Origin: Verrucomicrobiota bacterium
GTDB lineage: Bacteria; Verrucomicrobiota; Kiritimatiellia; CAIQIC01; JAGNIJ01
Length of the DNA stretch: 64,000 nucleotides
Reading direction: 5' to 3'
Assembly (NCBI GenBank): GCA_022710725.1
Contig: JAKLGK010000004.1
Location: forward strand, 372,001-436,000
Position numbers and translations under genes: made by a program. The notes under the pieces were generated by a model. It did no database searches. It worked only from the letters and a program-made list of their open reading frames with translations, and had not been told where the DNA came from. Shown here one piece after another: positions 26,771 to 36,250 of this stretch (within the stretch, counting starts at the first letter, position 1; every line of letters starts with the position of its first letter).

Positions 26771-27226
26771 TTACTTGATGGCCATCATGCTGAAGACCAT
26801 GACGAGCAGGGCGACGGTTTCCGCGATGCCCAGGCCCATCAGGTAGTTGCCAAAACCCTTGCCGGTCTCCGCCTGCGCGTCCGCGGCCGCCGCGCCGATG
26901 ACGCCCTGGTACCAGGCCGAGAGCCCGATCGCGATGCCGCCGAAGACGCCCACGGCGATCATCATGGGGAAGCTGGTCGGGGTGTTCTTCACCGCCTCCG
27001 CGATGCTGTTCATCAGGATCATGCCGTAGATCGTCTGCGAAAGCGGCGCGCCGATGAACGTCACCAGGATGAACGGCGCGGCCTTGCCCTGCGCGAAACA
27101 CTTTTTCCACGCGCCGATCGCTGCCGGCCCCGCCGCGCCCGCGCCGAGCGCTGAGCCCATGGCGCCGAACGCCAGCGCCGCCGCCCCGCCGAATTTACCC
27201 CAGCCGATCATCAGTTCAGGTGTCAT
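26771..27226 (-). CDS. ntpK: V-type ATPase subunit K (c-ring proteolipid)
   Basis: A 151-residue protein with four membrane helices in two related hairpins, the V-type duplication. The ion carboxylate is Glu136 in helix 4 (GLGIAETVALL). Ser63, Gln64 and Tyr67 in helix 2 and Gln107 in helix 3 match the sodium ligands of Enterococcus NtpK (Thr64, Gln65, Tyr68, Gln110), so sodium coupling is predicted. It forms the rotor ring turned against subunit I and is the last gene of the operon, after subunit I. Confidence 0.93.
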   Translation of the reverse strand: MTPELMIGWGKFGGAAALAFGAMGSALGAGAAGPAAIGAWKKCFAQGKAAPFILVTFIGAPLSQTIYGMILMNSIAEAVKNTPTSFPMMIAVGVFGGIAIGLSAWYQGVIGAAAADAQAETGKGFGNYLMGLGIAETVALLVMVFSMMAIK

Positions 27227-27247
27227 TTCCCGGTCTCCTTATTCTTT

Positions 27248-29011
27248 TCACGATTCCTTGTGGGTCGATTCAATCCGCCGGAACGGCCGGTACGGGACGC
27301 CCGTCCAAGCCATGCCGATGTGCGACGAAAATTCCAGCGTGTTCAAGCGCACCCCGTGCACCAGCACGCCCATCGCGCTCAAGATGATGTTCAGCGTGTG
27401 GCCGAGAAACAGCAGCAGGGCGGCGATCAGCCCGGCCACGATCCCATGCACCCCGCCGCCCAGGATCATCTTGTTGAATGACGAGGCCACCGCGTAGCCC
27501 GCCGTGCCGACGGCAAAGAGACGGATGTACGAGACGACATCCACGAAATTGCTGACGATGTTGAGCGGCAGCATGACGTGGTTGAACCACTCGTTCTTGA
27601 AATCGCGCGGGGCCGTCATGAACAGCACGATTAACACCACGCTCACGAGGAACACCCACCCGATCCAGCCCGGCAGCTCGTGGCCCAGCACCAGGTTGCG
27701 GGCCATGAAGAACATCGTCCACGTGCTGCCGATCCAGCCGAGCTGCGCCAGCGATTTCAGGCTGTTCCAGGCCCGGCTGATGTTCCACAGGTGCGCGATG
27801 GTCAGGTGGACGGCGCCGATGAGGAAGCACAGCAGCATCACGTTCTTCGGCTCCTTGAGCCACGCCACGGTCATCCGGTCCAACCACGCCGGCAAGGCCT
27901 CCATGCCGAACAGCGAACCGGTGAGCAAACCCCAGACCACGGTGCCGAAGCTCATGATGTAAAGCAGGTGGAACGGGTACCCCGGCGCCTTCGGGAACTT
28001 GCGCCGCCCCCAGAACGTCAGGCCGAGGAAGATCAGGCCGTACCCCGCATCGCCGACCAGCATGGCGAAAAACAGGCTCAAGAAGAGCAGGAATACCGCG
28101 CTGATATCGATCTCCTCGTAGCCCGGCAGCACGCCGATGAAGTCGAACACCGCCTTGATGGGCTTGACCCAGAACGGATTGCGGATCAGGGTCGGCGCCT
28201 TGTCGTCGGCCGTCGGTTCCCCGACCAGCAGCCCCCATCCGTTCTTCGCAGCCGCCGCCTGGACGTCGGGCACGTGCTCTTCAGGGCAGAACCCCTGCAG
28301 CCAGGCGACGGGTCCGCCGGCCTCCATGCCCTGGCGCGCCTCGAGAAAGTCGACGGTTTCCTCGGCCTTCGCCGCCGTGCAGGCCACCACGGCGTAGTCG
28401 TTGCTATATTCCTGCAGGCGCCGCTGCGATTCCTCCAGTCGCGCCTCCGACCAGCGAAGCCCCTCCTCGACATCCTTCAGCGAACGCTCGGGCCGCTTCA
28501 GCTCCTGGGCGTCGATCTGGAAATCCCCGGGGCCGGACACGGCGAAATAGACGTTGGTCTTGTCCTCGCTCAAGACAACGCGCACCGCGCCCTCGGGGAT
28601 GACCACCGCCTGGCTGCGGGGCGCCTGGTACAGCCGCACGGTGATCCCCTTCTCGCGGAGCCGATCCAAGTCCGCGGGTTCGAAATGACCGTAGGGCGCC
28701 AGGCGCTGCTGCTCGTGCCGGAGCTGGACCAGCGCATCTTCATCCTCCTTGATCCGGTGGATGAGCTTCCAGACGCCTTCGACCACGTCGTCGGCGGTCT
28801 TCCCAGACGGCTTTCCCTGCGCCTTGGGGTCGAGCATCTCCAGGGCCCGCCGGACATGCTGCAGTCGGGCGCGCGCCTCGTCCAGCAGTTCGCCCGCCAG
28901 CGGCTTGAGCGGCACGACGTGCAGCACGCCCAGATCGCGCAGCGCGTCCAGCGCCTCGTCCTTCGCGGACGCGACGCACAACACCGTCACCTTGGACATT
29001 TTGACGATCAT
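27248..29011 (-). CDS. ntpI: V-type ATPase subunit I (a-subunit stator)
   Basis: A 587-residue protein. Residues about 1-300 are a soluble coiled-coil arm (MSKVTVLCVASAKDEALDAL) and about 310-587 carry seven or eight membrane helices (FLLFLSLFFAMLVGDAGYGL is a family hallmark). It forms the ion half-channels facing the c-ring. The ATG at 29011 overlaps the subunit D stop as ATGA; an upstream extension would lie wholly inside that gene. It is somewhat shorter than archaeal homologues, as in other bacterial operons of this type. Confidence 0.93.
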   Translation of the reverse strand: MIVKMSKVTVLCVASAKDEALDALRDLGVLHVVPLKPLAGELLDEARARLQHVRRALEMLDPKAQGKPSGKTADDVVEGVWKLIHRIKEDEDALVQLRHEQQRLAPYGHFEPADLDRLREKGITVRLYQAPRSQAVVIPEGAVRVVLSEDKTNVYFAVSGPGDFQIDAQELKRPERSLKDVEEGLRWSEARLEESQRRLQEYSNDYAVVACTAAKAEETVDFLEARQGMEAGGPVAWLQGFCPEEHVPDVQAAAAKNGWGLLVGEPTADDKAPTLIRNPFWVKPIKAVFDFIGVLPGYEEIDISAVFLLFLSLFFAMLVGDAGYGLIFLGLTFWGRRKFPKAPGYPFHLLYIMSFGTVVWGLLTGSLFGMEALPAWLDRMTVAWLKEPKNVMLLCFLIGAVHLTIAHLWNISRAWNSLKSLAQLGWIGSTWTMFFMARNLVLGHELPGWIGWVFLVSVVLIVLFMTAPRDFKNEWFNHVMLPLNIVSNFVDVVSYIRLFAVGTAGYAVASSFNKMILGGGVHGIVAGLIAALLLFLGHTLNIILSAMGVLVHGVRLNTLEFSSHIGMAWTGVPYRPFRRIESTHKES

Positions 29012-29601
29012 GCGGTCACCGTCCGTCCCTTGGCAATCTTGCCCCGCACCACGTCGGCGGTCTGTTCGTCGCCGAGGAAAATCCGGATGACGCGGATGTT
29101 CTCGCCGCATTCCGGGATCTTCACCTTCTCAAACAGGTTCACGCGCTGCGAGGTCACGCGCAGTTCCTCGGCCAGCCGCCGGTGCTGTTCGTCGAGGATG
29201 CGCCGCTCGATCCCCAGCCGGAGCAGTTGCTCGAGAACCTCCAGGCCGTCGTCCACCCACGAGGCCGTCAGGAAGAGGTCGGGCATCTTTCGCTCGAACC
29301 GCACTTCCTCCAGTACTGGGATGGCGATGCCGGCGATGTTCCCCTCGCTGGCGCGGACCTTCGCGACTTTCAGGTACTGCCCGAACGGGAACGCGTCCGC
29401 GAAAAGACGGACCCATGTTTTCAGGCCATCCCGCCGCTCTTCTTCTTCGCCCCTTTTCTGTTCGATCTGCCCCTCGAGCCGCCGCACCTCCATCTGCAGT
29501 TGCTGTTTCTTCAACTGCAGCGTGGGCAGGTAGCGCTCGAAGCGCTTCAGCGCGTCGCGCTGGGCCTTCAGCTCGTTCTTGGTATGTTTGATCCTCGGCA
29601 C
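29008..29601 (-). CDS. ntpD: V-type ATPase subunit D (central stalk)
   Basis: A 197-residue protein dominated by long N- and C-terminal coiled coils (KHTKNELKAQRDALKRFERY and LAEELRVTSQRVNLFEKVKI). It forms the rotating shaft that couples the A3B3 head to the c-ring. It starts 2 bases after the subunit B stop and overlaps subunit I by four bases. The length is ordinary for the family. Confidence 0.92.
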   Translation of the reverse strand: MPRIKHTKNELKAQRDALKRFERYLPTLQLKKQQLQMEVRRLEGQIEQKRGEEEERRDGLKTWVRLFADAFPFGQYLKVAKVRASEGNIAGIAIPVLEEVRFERKMPDLFLTASWVDDGLEVLEQLLRLGIERRILDEQHRRLAEELRVTSQRVNLFEKVKIPECGENIRVIRIFLGDEQTADVVRGKIAKGRTVTA

Positions 29602-29603
29602 GG

Positions 29604-30935
29604 TTACTTCGTCGCGGCCTCGACCGCCTCCTGCGTCTTCGCCGTCTTCGGCCAGAATTTCTCGATGAATTTCGACGGGATCCCGGTTTCCGCAGGCTCG
29701 AAGCAGTCGGCCAGGATGCGCCAGCCGAGGTCGAGCGCCTCTTCCAGGGGGATATTCACCGTCAGGTCCATCAGTTCCTTCTCAAACCGCTCGCCGTACT
29801 TGAGGAGCTTGCGGTCCCAGTTGCTCATCCGGAAGCCCATGGCCTGCTTCTCCAGGGTCTCCTTGTAGCCCGCGTAGAGCTGGATCATGGTGTTCATGAT
29901 CGTCCGGTGGTCCTCGCGCGTCTTGTTGTTGACGAGCTGCTTGAGGCGGCTCAAGGAGCCGAACGGCTCGATGCGCCCGTTGCGGAGGTAGAACTGGCCC
30001 TCGGTGATGTAGCCCGTGTTGTCCGGGACCGGGTGCGTCACGTCGTCGCCGGGCATCGTGGTGACGGCCAGCACGGTGATCGAGCCCGCGGTGTCGAAGT
30101 CCACGGCCTTCTCGTAGCGCGCGGCGAGCTGGCTGTACAGGTCGCCCGGGTAGCCGCGGTTCGAGGGGATCTGCTCCATCGTGATGGCGATCTCCTTGAG
30201 CGAGTCGGCGAAGTTGGTCATGTCCGTCAGCAGCACCAGCACGCGCTTGTTCTGCAGGGCGAACTGCTCGGCCACGGCGAGGCTGATGTCCGGCACCATG
30301 AGGCATTCCACCGTCGGGTCGGCCGCCGTGTGGACGAACATCACGGCCCGCGCGAGCGCGCCGTGCTCCTCCAGGTAGTCCCGGAAGAAGAGGTAGTCGT
30401 CGTGCTTCAGGCCCATGCCGCCGAGAACGATGACGTCCACCTCGGCCTGCAGGGCGATGCGCGCCAGCAGCGGGTTGTACGGCTCGCCGGCGACGGAAAA
30501 CACGGGCAGCTTCTGCGACTCGACCAGCGTGTTGAACACGTCGATCATCGGGATGCCCGTGCGGACCATGCGACGCGGGATGATGCGTTTGGCCGGGTTC
30601 ACCGACGGCCCACCGATGTTGATCATGTTCTCGGCGATCGGCGGCCCCTTGTCGCGCGGCGTGCCGCTGCCCGTGAAGACGCGGCCCAGCAGGGCCTCGG
30701 AGAAGGCCGTCTGCATCGGGTGGCCCAGGAAGCGGACCTGGGCGTCCGTCGCGATGCCGCGGCTGCCGGCGAACACCTGCAGGGATACGTGGTCGCCGTC
30801 CAGCCGAATCACCTGCGCGAGCGAGGTGCCCTGCCGGGATGTGACCTGCGCCAGCTCGCGGTAGCTGACGTTGGTGGCCTCGACGGTGATGACGTTGCCG
30901 GCGATCTTGTCGATCCGGTGGTAGATCTTATGCAT
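29604..30935 (-). CDS. ntpB: V-type ATPase subunit B (non-catalytic)
   Basis: A 443-residue protein. [20 protein letters not shown] and [19 protein letters not shown] are subunit B signatures; no canonical P-loop is present, as expected for the non-catalytic partner. It alternates with subunit A in the hexameric head and contributes residues to the catalytic interface. It overlaps the subunit A gene by eight bases, indicating tight translational coupling. Confidence 0.95.
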   Translation of the reverse strand: MHKIYHRIDKIAGNVITVEATNVSYRELAQVTSRQGTSLAQVIRLDGDHVSLQVFAGSRGIATDAQVRFLGHPMQTAFSEALLGRVFTGSGTPRDKGPPIAENMINIGGPSVNPAKRIIPRRMVRTGIPMIDVFNTLVESQKLPVFSVAGEPYNPLLARIALQAEVDVIVLGGMGLKHDDYLFFRDYLEEHGALARAVMFVHTAADPTVECLMVPDISLAVAEQFALQNKRVLVLLTDMTNFADSLKEIAITMEQIPSNRGYPGDLYSQLAARYEKAVDFDTAGSITVLAVTTMPGDDVTHPVPDNTGYITEGQFYLRNGRIEPFGSLSRLKQLVNNKTREDHRTIMNTMIQLYAGYKETLEKQAMGFRMSNWDRKLLKYGERFEKELMDLTVNIPLEEALDLGWRILADCFEPAETGIPSKFIEKFWPKTAKTQEAVEAATK

Positions 30936-32691
30936 AGTCCGCGACCTCCTCGATCATCTTCTCGATGCGGGCCTCCAGGTCCTTGAACTGCTTCTCGCCC
31001 TCCGGGTCCGCCTGCTTCCCGTCGCCGGGCATCGGCGCGCGGTTCCAGTCCTTCGTCGTCTGGGTCAGCTGCTGGAAGAACTTCCGGGCGCCGTCCTTGT
31101 CGTCGAAGGCCATCTTCGTCCGCAGGATCTTCACCAGCCGCTCGAACACGTACTGCTGGCGCGCGGACGACGTCGCCGCGTCCACGGCGTGGTAGGCGTC
31201 CTGCTGGAGATAGACCGCGTCGACGTACTCGCCCTTGAGGTAGACGACGAAATCGTCCAACGAGGTGCCCTCTTCCCCGACGACCTTCATCATCTGCCCG
31301 ACCTCGTTGCCCTGCCGCAGCACGTGGCGCGCCTCGCGCACATCCTCGTCGCTGACGAAGCTCGGGTACTTGCTCCAGCTCTCCAGGGGATGGATGGCGG
31401 GATAGCGGCGCGCATCGGACCGCTCGCGGGAGAGGCCGTGGAACGCGCCGACGACCTTCAGCGTGCTCTGCGTCACCGGCTCCTCGAAGTTGCCGCCGGC
31501 CGGGCTGACCGTGCCGCCGATCGTCACCGAGCCCACGCCGCCGTCGCGCAGCTTCACCAGCCCGCCGCGCTCGTAGAAGGCCGCGATCACGGATTCCAGG
31601 TAGGCCGGGAAGGCCTCCTCGCCCGGGATCTCCTCGAGCCGGCCGGAGACCTCGCGCAGCGCCTGCGCCCAGCGGCTGGTCGAGTCGGCCAGGAGCAGGA
31701 CGTGCAGGCCCATCTGCCGGTAGTACTCCGCGATGGTGACGGCGGTGTAGACCGACGCCTCGCGCGCGGCGACCGGCATGGAGCTCGTGTTGCAGATGAT
31801 CAGCGTGCGTTCCATCAGGCTCTTGCCCGTGCGCGGGTCGGTCAGCTCCGGAAACTCGCGCAGGGTCTCCACCACCTCGCCCGCGCGCTCGCCGCACGCG
31901 GCGATGATCACGACGTCCACGTCTGCGTATCGGCTGGTGATCTGCTGGAGCACCGTCTTGCCCGCGCCGAACGGGCCGGGGATGCAATAGGTCCCGCCGC
32001 GCGCGACCGGGAAGAACGTGTCCACGATGCGGACCTTGGTGATCAGGGGCTCGACGGGGCGGAGCCGCTCGCCGTAGGCCCGGATCGGGAACTTCACCGG
32101 CCAGCGCTGCATCATCCGGACCTCGAGCACGTCGCCGCGCTCGTTCCTGATCTTCGCCACGACGTCCTCGACGCGGTACTCGCCCTGGGCCGCCACGTCT
32201 TCCACCGTGCACTTCCCGCGCACGCCGAACGGAACCATGATCCGGTGCTCGAAGATGCCCTCCGGCACGCTGCCGAGCTTGTCGCCGGCCTGCACCGTGT
32301 CGCCCTTCTTCGCCGACGGCGTGAACGCCCATTTCCGCTGCCGGTCGAGCGACTGGAGGTACGCGCCGCGCTGGAGGAAAAAACCGCACTTCTCGGCCAG
32401 CGCCGGCAGCGGGTTCTGGAGCCCGTCGTAAATCTGGGTCAGCAGGCCCGGCCCGAGCTCGACGGCGAGCAGGTCGCCGGTGAACTCCACCGGGTCGCCG
32501 ACCTTCAGCCCGGTCGTATCCTCGAAGACCTGGAGCTCCGCGCGCCGGCCGCGGATGCGGATGACCTCGCTCTTGAGCTTCAGGTCGCCGAGCGCGGCGA
32601 AGCCGACTTCGTTCTGCGTGACCGGCTGGTTGAACTCGACGGTCAGCAGGTTGCCGTTCACCCCGACGATCTTTCCGATGTTCTCGCTCAT
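30928..32691 (-). CDS. ntpA: V-type ATPase subunit A (catalytic)
   Basis: A 587-residue protein. The P-loop [12 protein letters not shown] lies near residue 234, preceded by the family-specific non-homologous region (about 110-190). [17 protein letters not shown] and [19 protein letters not shown] complete the catalytic site. It hydrolyses or makes ATP in the head. ATG at 32691 begins the typical [15 protein letters not shown]; an in-frame extension to 32727 reads into a repeat element and is not used. Confidence 0.96.
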   Translation of the reverse strand: MSENIGKIVGVNGNLLTVEFNQPVTQNEVGFAALGDLKLKSEVIRIRGRRAELQVFEDTTGLKVGDPVEFTGDLLAVELGPGLLTQIYDGLQNPLPALAEKCGFFLQRGAYLQSLDRQRKWAFTPSAKKGDTVQAGDKLGSVPEGIFEHRIMVPFGVRGKCTVEDVAAQGEYRVEDVVAKIRNERGDVLEVRMMQRWPVKFPIRAYGERLRPVEPLITKVRIVDTFFPVARGGTYCIPGPFGAGKTVLQQITSRYADVDVVIIAACGERAGEVVETLREFPELTDPRTGKSLMERTLIICNTSSMPVAAREASVYTAVTIAEYYRQMGLHVLLLADSTSRWAQALREVSGRLEEIPGEEAFPAYLESVIAAFYERGGLVKLRDGGVGSVTIGGTVSPAGGNFEEPVTQSTLKVVGAFHGLSRERSDARRYPAIHPLESWSKYPSFVSDEDVREARHVLRQGNEVGQMMKVVGEEGTSLDDFVVYLKGEYVDAVYLQQDAYHAVDAATSSARQQYVFERLVKILRTKMAFDDKDGARKFFQQLTQTTKDWNRAPMPGDGKQADPEGEKQFKDLEARIEKMIEEVADYA

Positions 32692-32712
32692 GGCGCTCTC
32701 CCGGGCAGAACT

Positions 32713-32785
32713 AACCACAGAGGGCACGGAGGCTCCCAGAGGTAAAGCCCTCCGGCCTCTGCGACTCTCTGCGACCTCTGCGGTT
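32713..32785. repeat. AACCACAGAGG...CCTCTGCGGTT dispersed-type inverted repeat
   Basis: A 73-base imperfect inverted repeat with CAGAGG/CCTCTG half-sites lies between subunit A and the tRNA gene. On the forward strand it can be read as NHRGHGG, a peptide I know from spurious annotations in many unrelated genomes where this kind of intergenic repeat occurs. It is non-coding. It may be mobile or may act as an attenuator inside the operon. Confidence 0.7.
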
Positions 32786-32818
32786 CATTTTGCTGTAGTA
32801 TCTTCAACGTTATCCGGG

Positions 32819-32901
32819 TGCCCGGGGCGGGACTCGAACCCGCACTCCCTTTCGGAAAAGGGATTTTAAGTCCCTTGCGTCTGCCATTCCGCCACCCGGG
32901 C
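32819..32901 (-). tRNA. tRNA-Leu (UAA)
   Basis: Read on the minus strand, the acceptor stem is GCCCGGG / CCCGGGC, the anticodon stem AGGGA / TCCCT encloses CTTAAAA with anticodon TAA, a long class II variable arm follows, and the T arm is GCGGG-TTCGAGT-CCCGC. Leucine tRNAs have this long arm. The 3' CCA is not encoded. The gene lies within the V-ATPase operon in the same orientation, between the DUF2764 and subunit A genes. Confidence 0.97.
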
Positions 32902-32918
32902 GGCAAAGTGTTCGGTGT

Positions 32919-33458
32919 TCAGGTTTTGCCTTCGCTCTTGTCCAATTCCTTGAGCAGCTCCGTCAGCCGCTGCCCGCCGGCCTCGTCGTTGAGGTCCGCC
33001 CAGCGCAGGACCAGGCGGAGTTTCAAGGCATAGGCCAGCACGGCGGCGAACCCGAACGGCTCCGCCAGGACGAGTTCATCCAGCCGCTGCCAGCGGTGCC
33101 GATCCAGGAAGAGCTCCCGCTCCAGCGGATTGGGCCGCGTGTAGGCGTCCGTGACGGCCTTCTCCAGGCTGACATCGTAGCCCTCGTGCTCGCGCAGGAA
33201 GGAACGCGCTTCGGCCGACCGCTTGCCGGCGCGGACGCGCGCGACGGCGTTCCGCAACTGGGTATCGACCCGGAGCCAGTCCTTCGCGAAGGCGGCGCCG
33301 GATTCCCCCACCCGCCCCTCGAGCATCAGGGTCACCTCCGCCAACTCCTCCTCGCTCAACAGGTTGGCGCAGGCCGCCAGGAAGGACGCGACATCGAGAG
33401 GCGCCGGGTCGCCAAGGACCAGCGTCGGCAGACTGGCCACCAGGTAGTAGGGCTTCAC
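32919..33458 (-). CDS. DUF2764 V-type ATPase-associated protein (subunit C-like)
   Basis: A 179-residue protein opening with YYLVASLPTLVLGDPAP, the DUF2764 start. These proteins occur in V-ATPase operons of chlamydiae, spirochaetes and Bacteroidota at the place where archaeal operons encode subunit C, and probably serve as the collar linking stator and rotor. It starts 6 bases after the subunit E stop. Its stop lies within a TGTTCGGTGTTC stretch next to the tRNA gene. Confidence 0.85.
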   Translation of the reverse strand: MKPYYLVASLPTLVLGDPAPLDVASFLAACANLLSEEELAEVTLMLEGRVGESGAAFAKDWLRVDTQLRNAVARVRAGKRSAEARSFLREHEGYDVSLEKAVTDAYTRPNPLERELFLDRHRWQRLDELVLAEPFGFAAVLAYALKLRLVLRWADLNDEAGGQRLTELLKELDKSEGKT

Positions 33459-33464
33459 GCCGGG

Positions 33465-34103
33465 TCATCCCTTGTCCGTTTGCGAACCTTCCCGCGCCAC
33501 GCGGTGGACGATCTCGGCCAACTGCGGCCGGAGGAAATTAACGAGCGACTCGGCGATGGCCTCGCGGGTGAAGTCGTGCTGCACGCGCCCGTCCGCGAAG
33601 GAGACCTTGAAGCCCTTGAAGATGTCGTTGTCGACGTGCAGCTTGACGCCGCGGACCAGCTGCTCCTTGTAGCGGTCGCCGAAGAACTTGACGATGTCCT
33701 GCTGGTCCTGCGGACCGATCAGCAACTCGATCCGGCTCTCCTCGCCGCCGCGGGCGGCGTAGGCCTCGGCCATCTTCACGAGCATCTGTTCGAGGACCTG
33801 GATCGTCATCGCCTTGTCCACGGACTCGGCCACGAGGTCGCTCAAGATATTCTCCACGCCCTGGCCAACGGTGATCAGGAGGTCGCGGGCGGCCTGCTCG
33901 AGGCTGCGGATGCTGCGCTCCATGAAGGCCTGGGCGTCCTTCTCGCCCTTGGCCACCAGCGTCTTGGCCTTCTCCTCGGCCTCCCGGACGTGGGCGGCGG
34001 CTTTTTCCTTGGCCTGCGAGATGATCTTCGCCGCCTGGGCGTCGGCCTTCTCCACGCCCTCTTTCTGGATTCGCTCGATCAGGTGCTGAAGTTCTTCGGC
34101 CAT
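33465..34103 (-). CDS. ntpE: V-type ATPase subunit E (peripheral stalk)
   Basis: A 212-residue protein. The N-terminal 100 residues are a long Ala/Glu/Lys-rich helix (AQAAKIISQAKEKAAAHVRE) and the C-terminal part is a mixed alpha/beta foot (IELLIGPQDQQDIVKFFGD), the layout of subunit E. It is the first gene of the operon. ATG at 34103 gives the usual MAEELQHLIERI start. No separate subunit G/H or F gene was seen nearby. Confidence 0.88.
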   Translation of the reverse strand: MAEELQHLIERIQKEGVEKADAQAAKIISQAKEKAAAHVREAEEKAKTLVAKGEKDAQAFMERSIRSLEQAARDLLITVGQGVENILSDLVAESVDKAMTIQVLEQMLVKMAEAYAARGGEESRIELLIGPQDQQDIVKFFGDRYKEQLVRGVKLHVDNDIFKGFKVSFADGRVQHDFTREAIAESLVNFLRPQLAEIVHRVAREGSQTDKG

Positions 34104-34304
34104 GGTTTTCACTCTCCCGGGGCCCGTGAAAGACCCCGCTTTCCGTGCATCATGAACAGGGAGACACTGATAGAGAATGAGGCCCTGAAAGTCGAGGAAA
34201 AAGGGCGCCTGCAAGCAGCGGGTCGGCCCGTGACAGGCTTTCCGCTATGGAATCGCCCCCGGCCCTGTGCTATGGTGCCGCGAAACAACGCGCCAGAGGA
34301 CCCG

Positions 34305-35429
34305 GTGAACGAAATCGTCAAAACACAGCATGCGACGTTCGATGAACCGCTCAAGCTGCAGAGCGGGGCGACGCTGCCCGCCCCGTTCACGATGGCCTAT
34401 GAAACCTACGGGACGCTCAATGCCGGCCGGAGCAATGCGATCCTGATCCTCCACGCCCTCTCCGGCGACGCGCACGTCGCCGGGCGACACTCCGCGGCGG
34501 ACCGGAAACCCGGCTGGTGGGATGACGCGGTCGGGCCCGGCCGCGCGTTCGACACGGACAAGTACTTCCTGATCTGCTCCAACGTCATCGGCGGCTGCCA
34601 GGGCAGCACCGGCCCCTCCTCCGTCAACCCGAAGACCGGCGAGCCCTTCGGCCTCCAGTTCCCGGTGCTGACCGTCGCGGACATGGTCGAGGCGCAGCGG
34701 CTCCTGCTCGACCGCCTCGGGATCGAAACGCTGCTCTCCGTCGTCGGCGGCAGCATGGGCGGGATGCAGGCCCTGCAATGGACCATCTCCCATCCCGCGC
34801 GCGTCCGGAGCGCGATCGTCCTCGCGGCCACGGCCCAGGTGTCGCCGCAGAGCATCGCGTTCAACGAGGTCGCGCGCCAGGCAATCTACGCCGATCCCAA
34901 GTGGAAGCACGGAAAGTACACGAAAGAGGAAGCGCCGAAGGAAGGCCTGTCCGTCGCCCGGATGATCGGGCACATCACGTACTTGAGCGACCGGTCCATG
35001 AGGGAAAAGTTCGGGCGGAGGCTGCAGGAGCGCCAGAAGCTGGGCTACGACTTCGCCACGGAGTTCGCGGTCGAGAGCTATCTCAAACACCAGGGCGACC
35101 ACTTCACCCAGCGCTTCGACGCCAATACCTTCCTGTTCATCACGAAGGCGATCGACTACTTCGACCTGGCCCACGGCCGCGCCTCGCTCGCCGACGCGTT
35201 CCAGAAGGTCACGGCGCGGTTCCTCGTCGTCAGTTACTCCTCCGACTGGCTGTACCCGCCGGAGCAGTCCGAGGCGCTGGTCCGCGCCCTGCTCCAGAAC
35301 GGCATCGACGTGACGTACGTCGAAATCCACAGCGACTATGGCCACGACAGTTTCCTGATCGAGACGGACCGCCTGGCCGGGCTGTCGCGCGATTTCCTGG
35401 CGCGGGTGGCCGCGGTGAAGGCCCCCTGA
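34305..35429 (+). CDS. metX: homoserine O-acetyltransferase (MetX)
   Basis: A 374-residue alpha/beta-hydrolase. The nucleophile Ser is in VVGGSMGGMQALQW, with the Asp in SYSSDWLYPP and His in YGHDSFLIE. YETYGTLNAGRSNAILILH and GGCQGSTGPSS are MetX hallmarks. It acetylates (or succinylates) homoserine for methionine synthesis. GTG at 34305 follows an AGAGGA site; ATG at 34272 is an alternative without one. Paired with metW, which lies 62 bases downstream. No riboswitch could be recognised in the 200 bases before it. Confidence 0.94.
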   Translation: MNEIVKTQHATFDEPLKLQSGATLPAPFTMAYETYGTLNAGRSNAILILHALSGDAHVAGRHSAADRKPGWWDDAVGPGRAFDTDKYFLICSNVIGGCQGSTGPSSVNPKTGEPFGLQFPVLTVADMVEAQRLLLDRLGIETLLSVVGGSMGGMQALQWTISHPARVRSAIVLAATAQVSPQSIAFNEVARQAIYADPKWKHGKYTKEEAPKEGLSVARMIGHITYLSDRSMREKFGRRLQERQKLGYDFATEFAVESYLKHQGDHFTQRFDANTFLFITKAIDYFDLAHGRASLADAFQKVTARFLVVSYSSDWLYPPEQSEALVRALLQNGIDVTYVEIHSDYGHDSFLIETDRLAGLSRDFLARVAAVKAP

Positions 35430-35491
35430 CCCGCGCTTGACCTTCCGCGCGCCGTGCGCGAATGTATCCGCAGCGCAGGAAGGATTCTCCC

Positions 35492-36067
35492 ATGCCGAAC
35501 AGCCAGAGATTGGACTTCGACGCCATCGTCGGCTTCGTGACCGAGGGGGCCCGCGTGCTCGATCTCGGCTGCGGCGACGGCAGCCTGCTGGAGCGCCTCG
35601 TCCGCGAGAAGAAGGCGCAGGTCCGCGGCGTCGAGTTGAGCGAGGACAACGTCCGCGCCTGCATCGCGCGCGGCCTGTCCGTCCGGCACGGCAACATCGA
35701 GGAAGGGCTCGCGGACTACCGGGACGGCGCGTTCGACTTCGTGATCTTGAGCCAGACCCTCGCCTATCTCGACGCGCCCGCGCCGGTTGTGAAGGAAATG
35801 CTCCGCGTCGGATCGGCGGCCGTCATCTCGTTCGACAACGCCGGGCACTGGCGCTGCCGGTGCCGCGCCTTGCGAGGCGGGGGCATCGGGCATACGCTGG
35901 TCTCGGGTGCGCCCCGGGAACGGGCCATCACCATTCCGCAGTTCGACGACTTCACGCGCGAGATCGGAGCGCACATCCGCCAGGCCGTGCACCTGACGGG
36001 TCGGCGCCCAATTGCCCGGTTCCGCCGGCTGCGCGCGACGGCGGCTGTTTACGTCATTTCCAAGTAG
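35492..36067 (+). CDS. metW: MetW-like methyltransferase-fold protein
   Basis: A 191-residue protein with a SAM-binding start (ARVLDLGCGDGSLLERL) and MetW features (RGVELSEDNVRACIARGLSV, then SQTLAYLDAPAPVVKEML). It is usually encoded next to metX and is thought to assist methionine synthesis, in some bacteria together with MetX as a functional pair. A GGAAGG site precedes the ATG. A terminator-like hairpin follows at 36098. Confidence 0.93.
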   Translation: MPNSQRLDFDAIVGFVTEGARVLDLGCGDGSLLERLVREKKAQVRGVELSEDNVRACIARGLSVRHGNIEEGLADYRDGAFDFVILSQTLAYLDAPAPVVKEMLRVGSAAVISFDNAGHWRCRCRALRGGGIGHTLVSGAPRERAITIPQFDDFTREIGAHIRQAVHLTGRRPIARFRRLRATAAVYVISK

Positions 36068-36097
36068 TGTTTTTCGCAGCCTTTCCAGAAAAAAATT

Positions 36098-36127
36098 GCC
36101 TGTTTAATCCGTGTTTACAGGCTTTTT
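36098..36127 (+). terminator. terminator-like hairpin after metW
   Basis: A 6-bp stem GCCTGT / ACAGGC with a 13-base loop is followed by five Ts (36123-36127). It lies 31 bases after the metW stop and before the promoter of the next gene, as expected for an intrinsic terminator, although the stem is short. Confidence 0.5.
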
Positions 36128-36158
36128 CTCAATATCATCATTTTTTCTGGTAAAACGC

Positions 36159-36187
36159 TTTACTTGCATCCCGCGCGAGTGTATCTG
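36159..36187 (+). promoter_or_regulatory. candidate sigma70-type promoter for the exported BNR/starch-binding-like gene
   Basis: TTTACT at 36159-36164 and TATCTG at 36182-36187 are separated by 17 bases in an AT-rich stretch. The leader then carries an AAGGAGA ribosome-binding site at 36238-36244, six bases before the ATG at 36251. Confidence 0.45.
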
Positions 36188-36250
36188 TATGGGCCAATTT
36201 CGCGGGAGTAGGGAGCATCAAGAGCAACTAGGAATGCAAGGAGACGGTCC

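Noticed and set aside
22794..26846. A 1350-codon plus-strand open frame
   Set aside because: It is antisense to dapL, the ACT gene and the DUF4091 gene, which have clear family motifs.
32688..32906. A 72-codon ORF across the repeat and tRNA
   Set aside because: It translates an NHRGHGG-type intergenic repeat and part of tRNA-Leu; not a protein gene.
33096..34304. Long N-terminal extension of metX
   Set aside because: It is antisense to subunit E and DUF2764; MetX homology starts only at about 34305.
34104..34304. A SAM riboswitch before metX
   Set aside because: I looked for SAM-I and SAM-II type stems and found no convincing match; covariance-model search would be needed.
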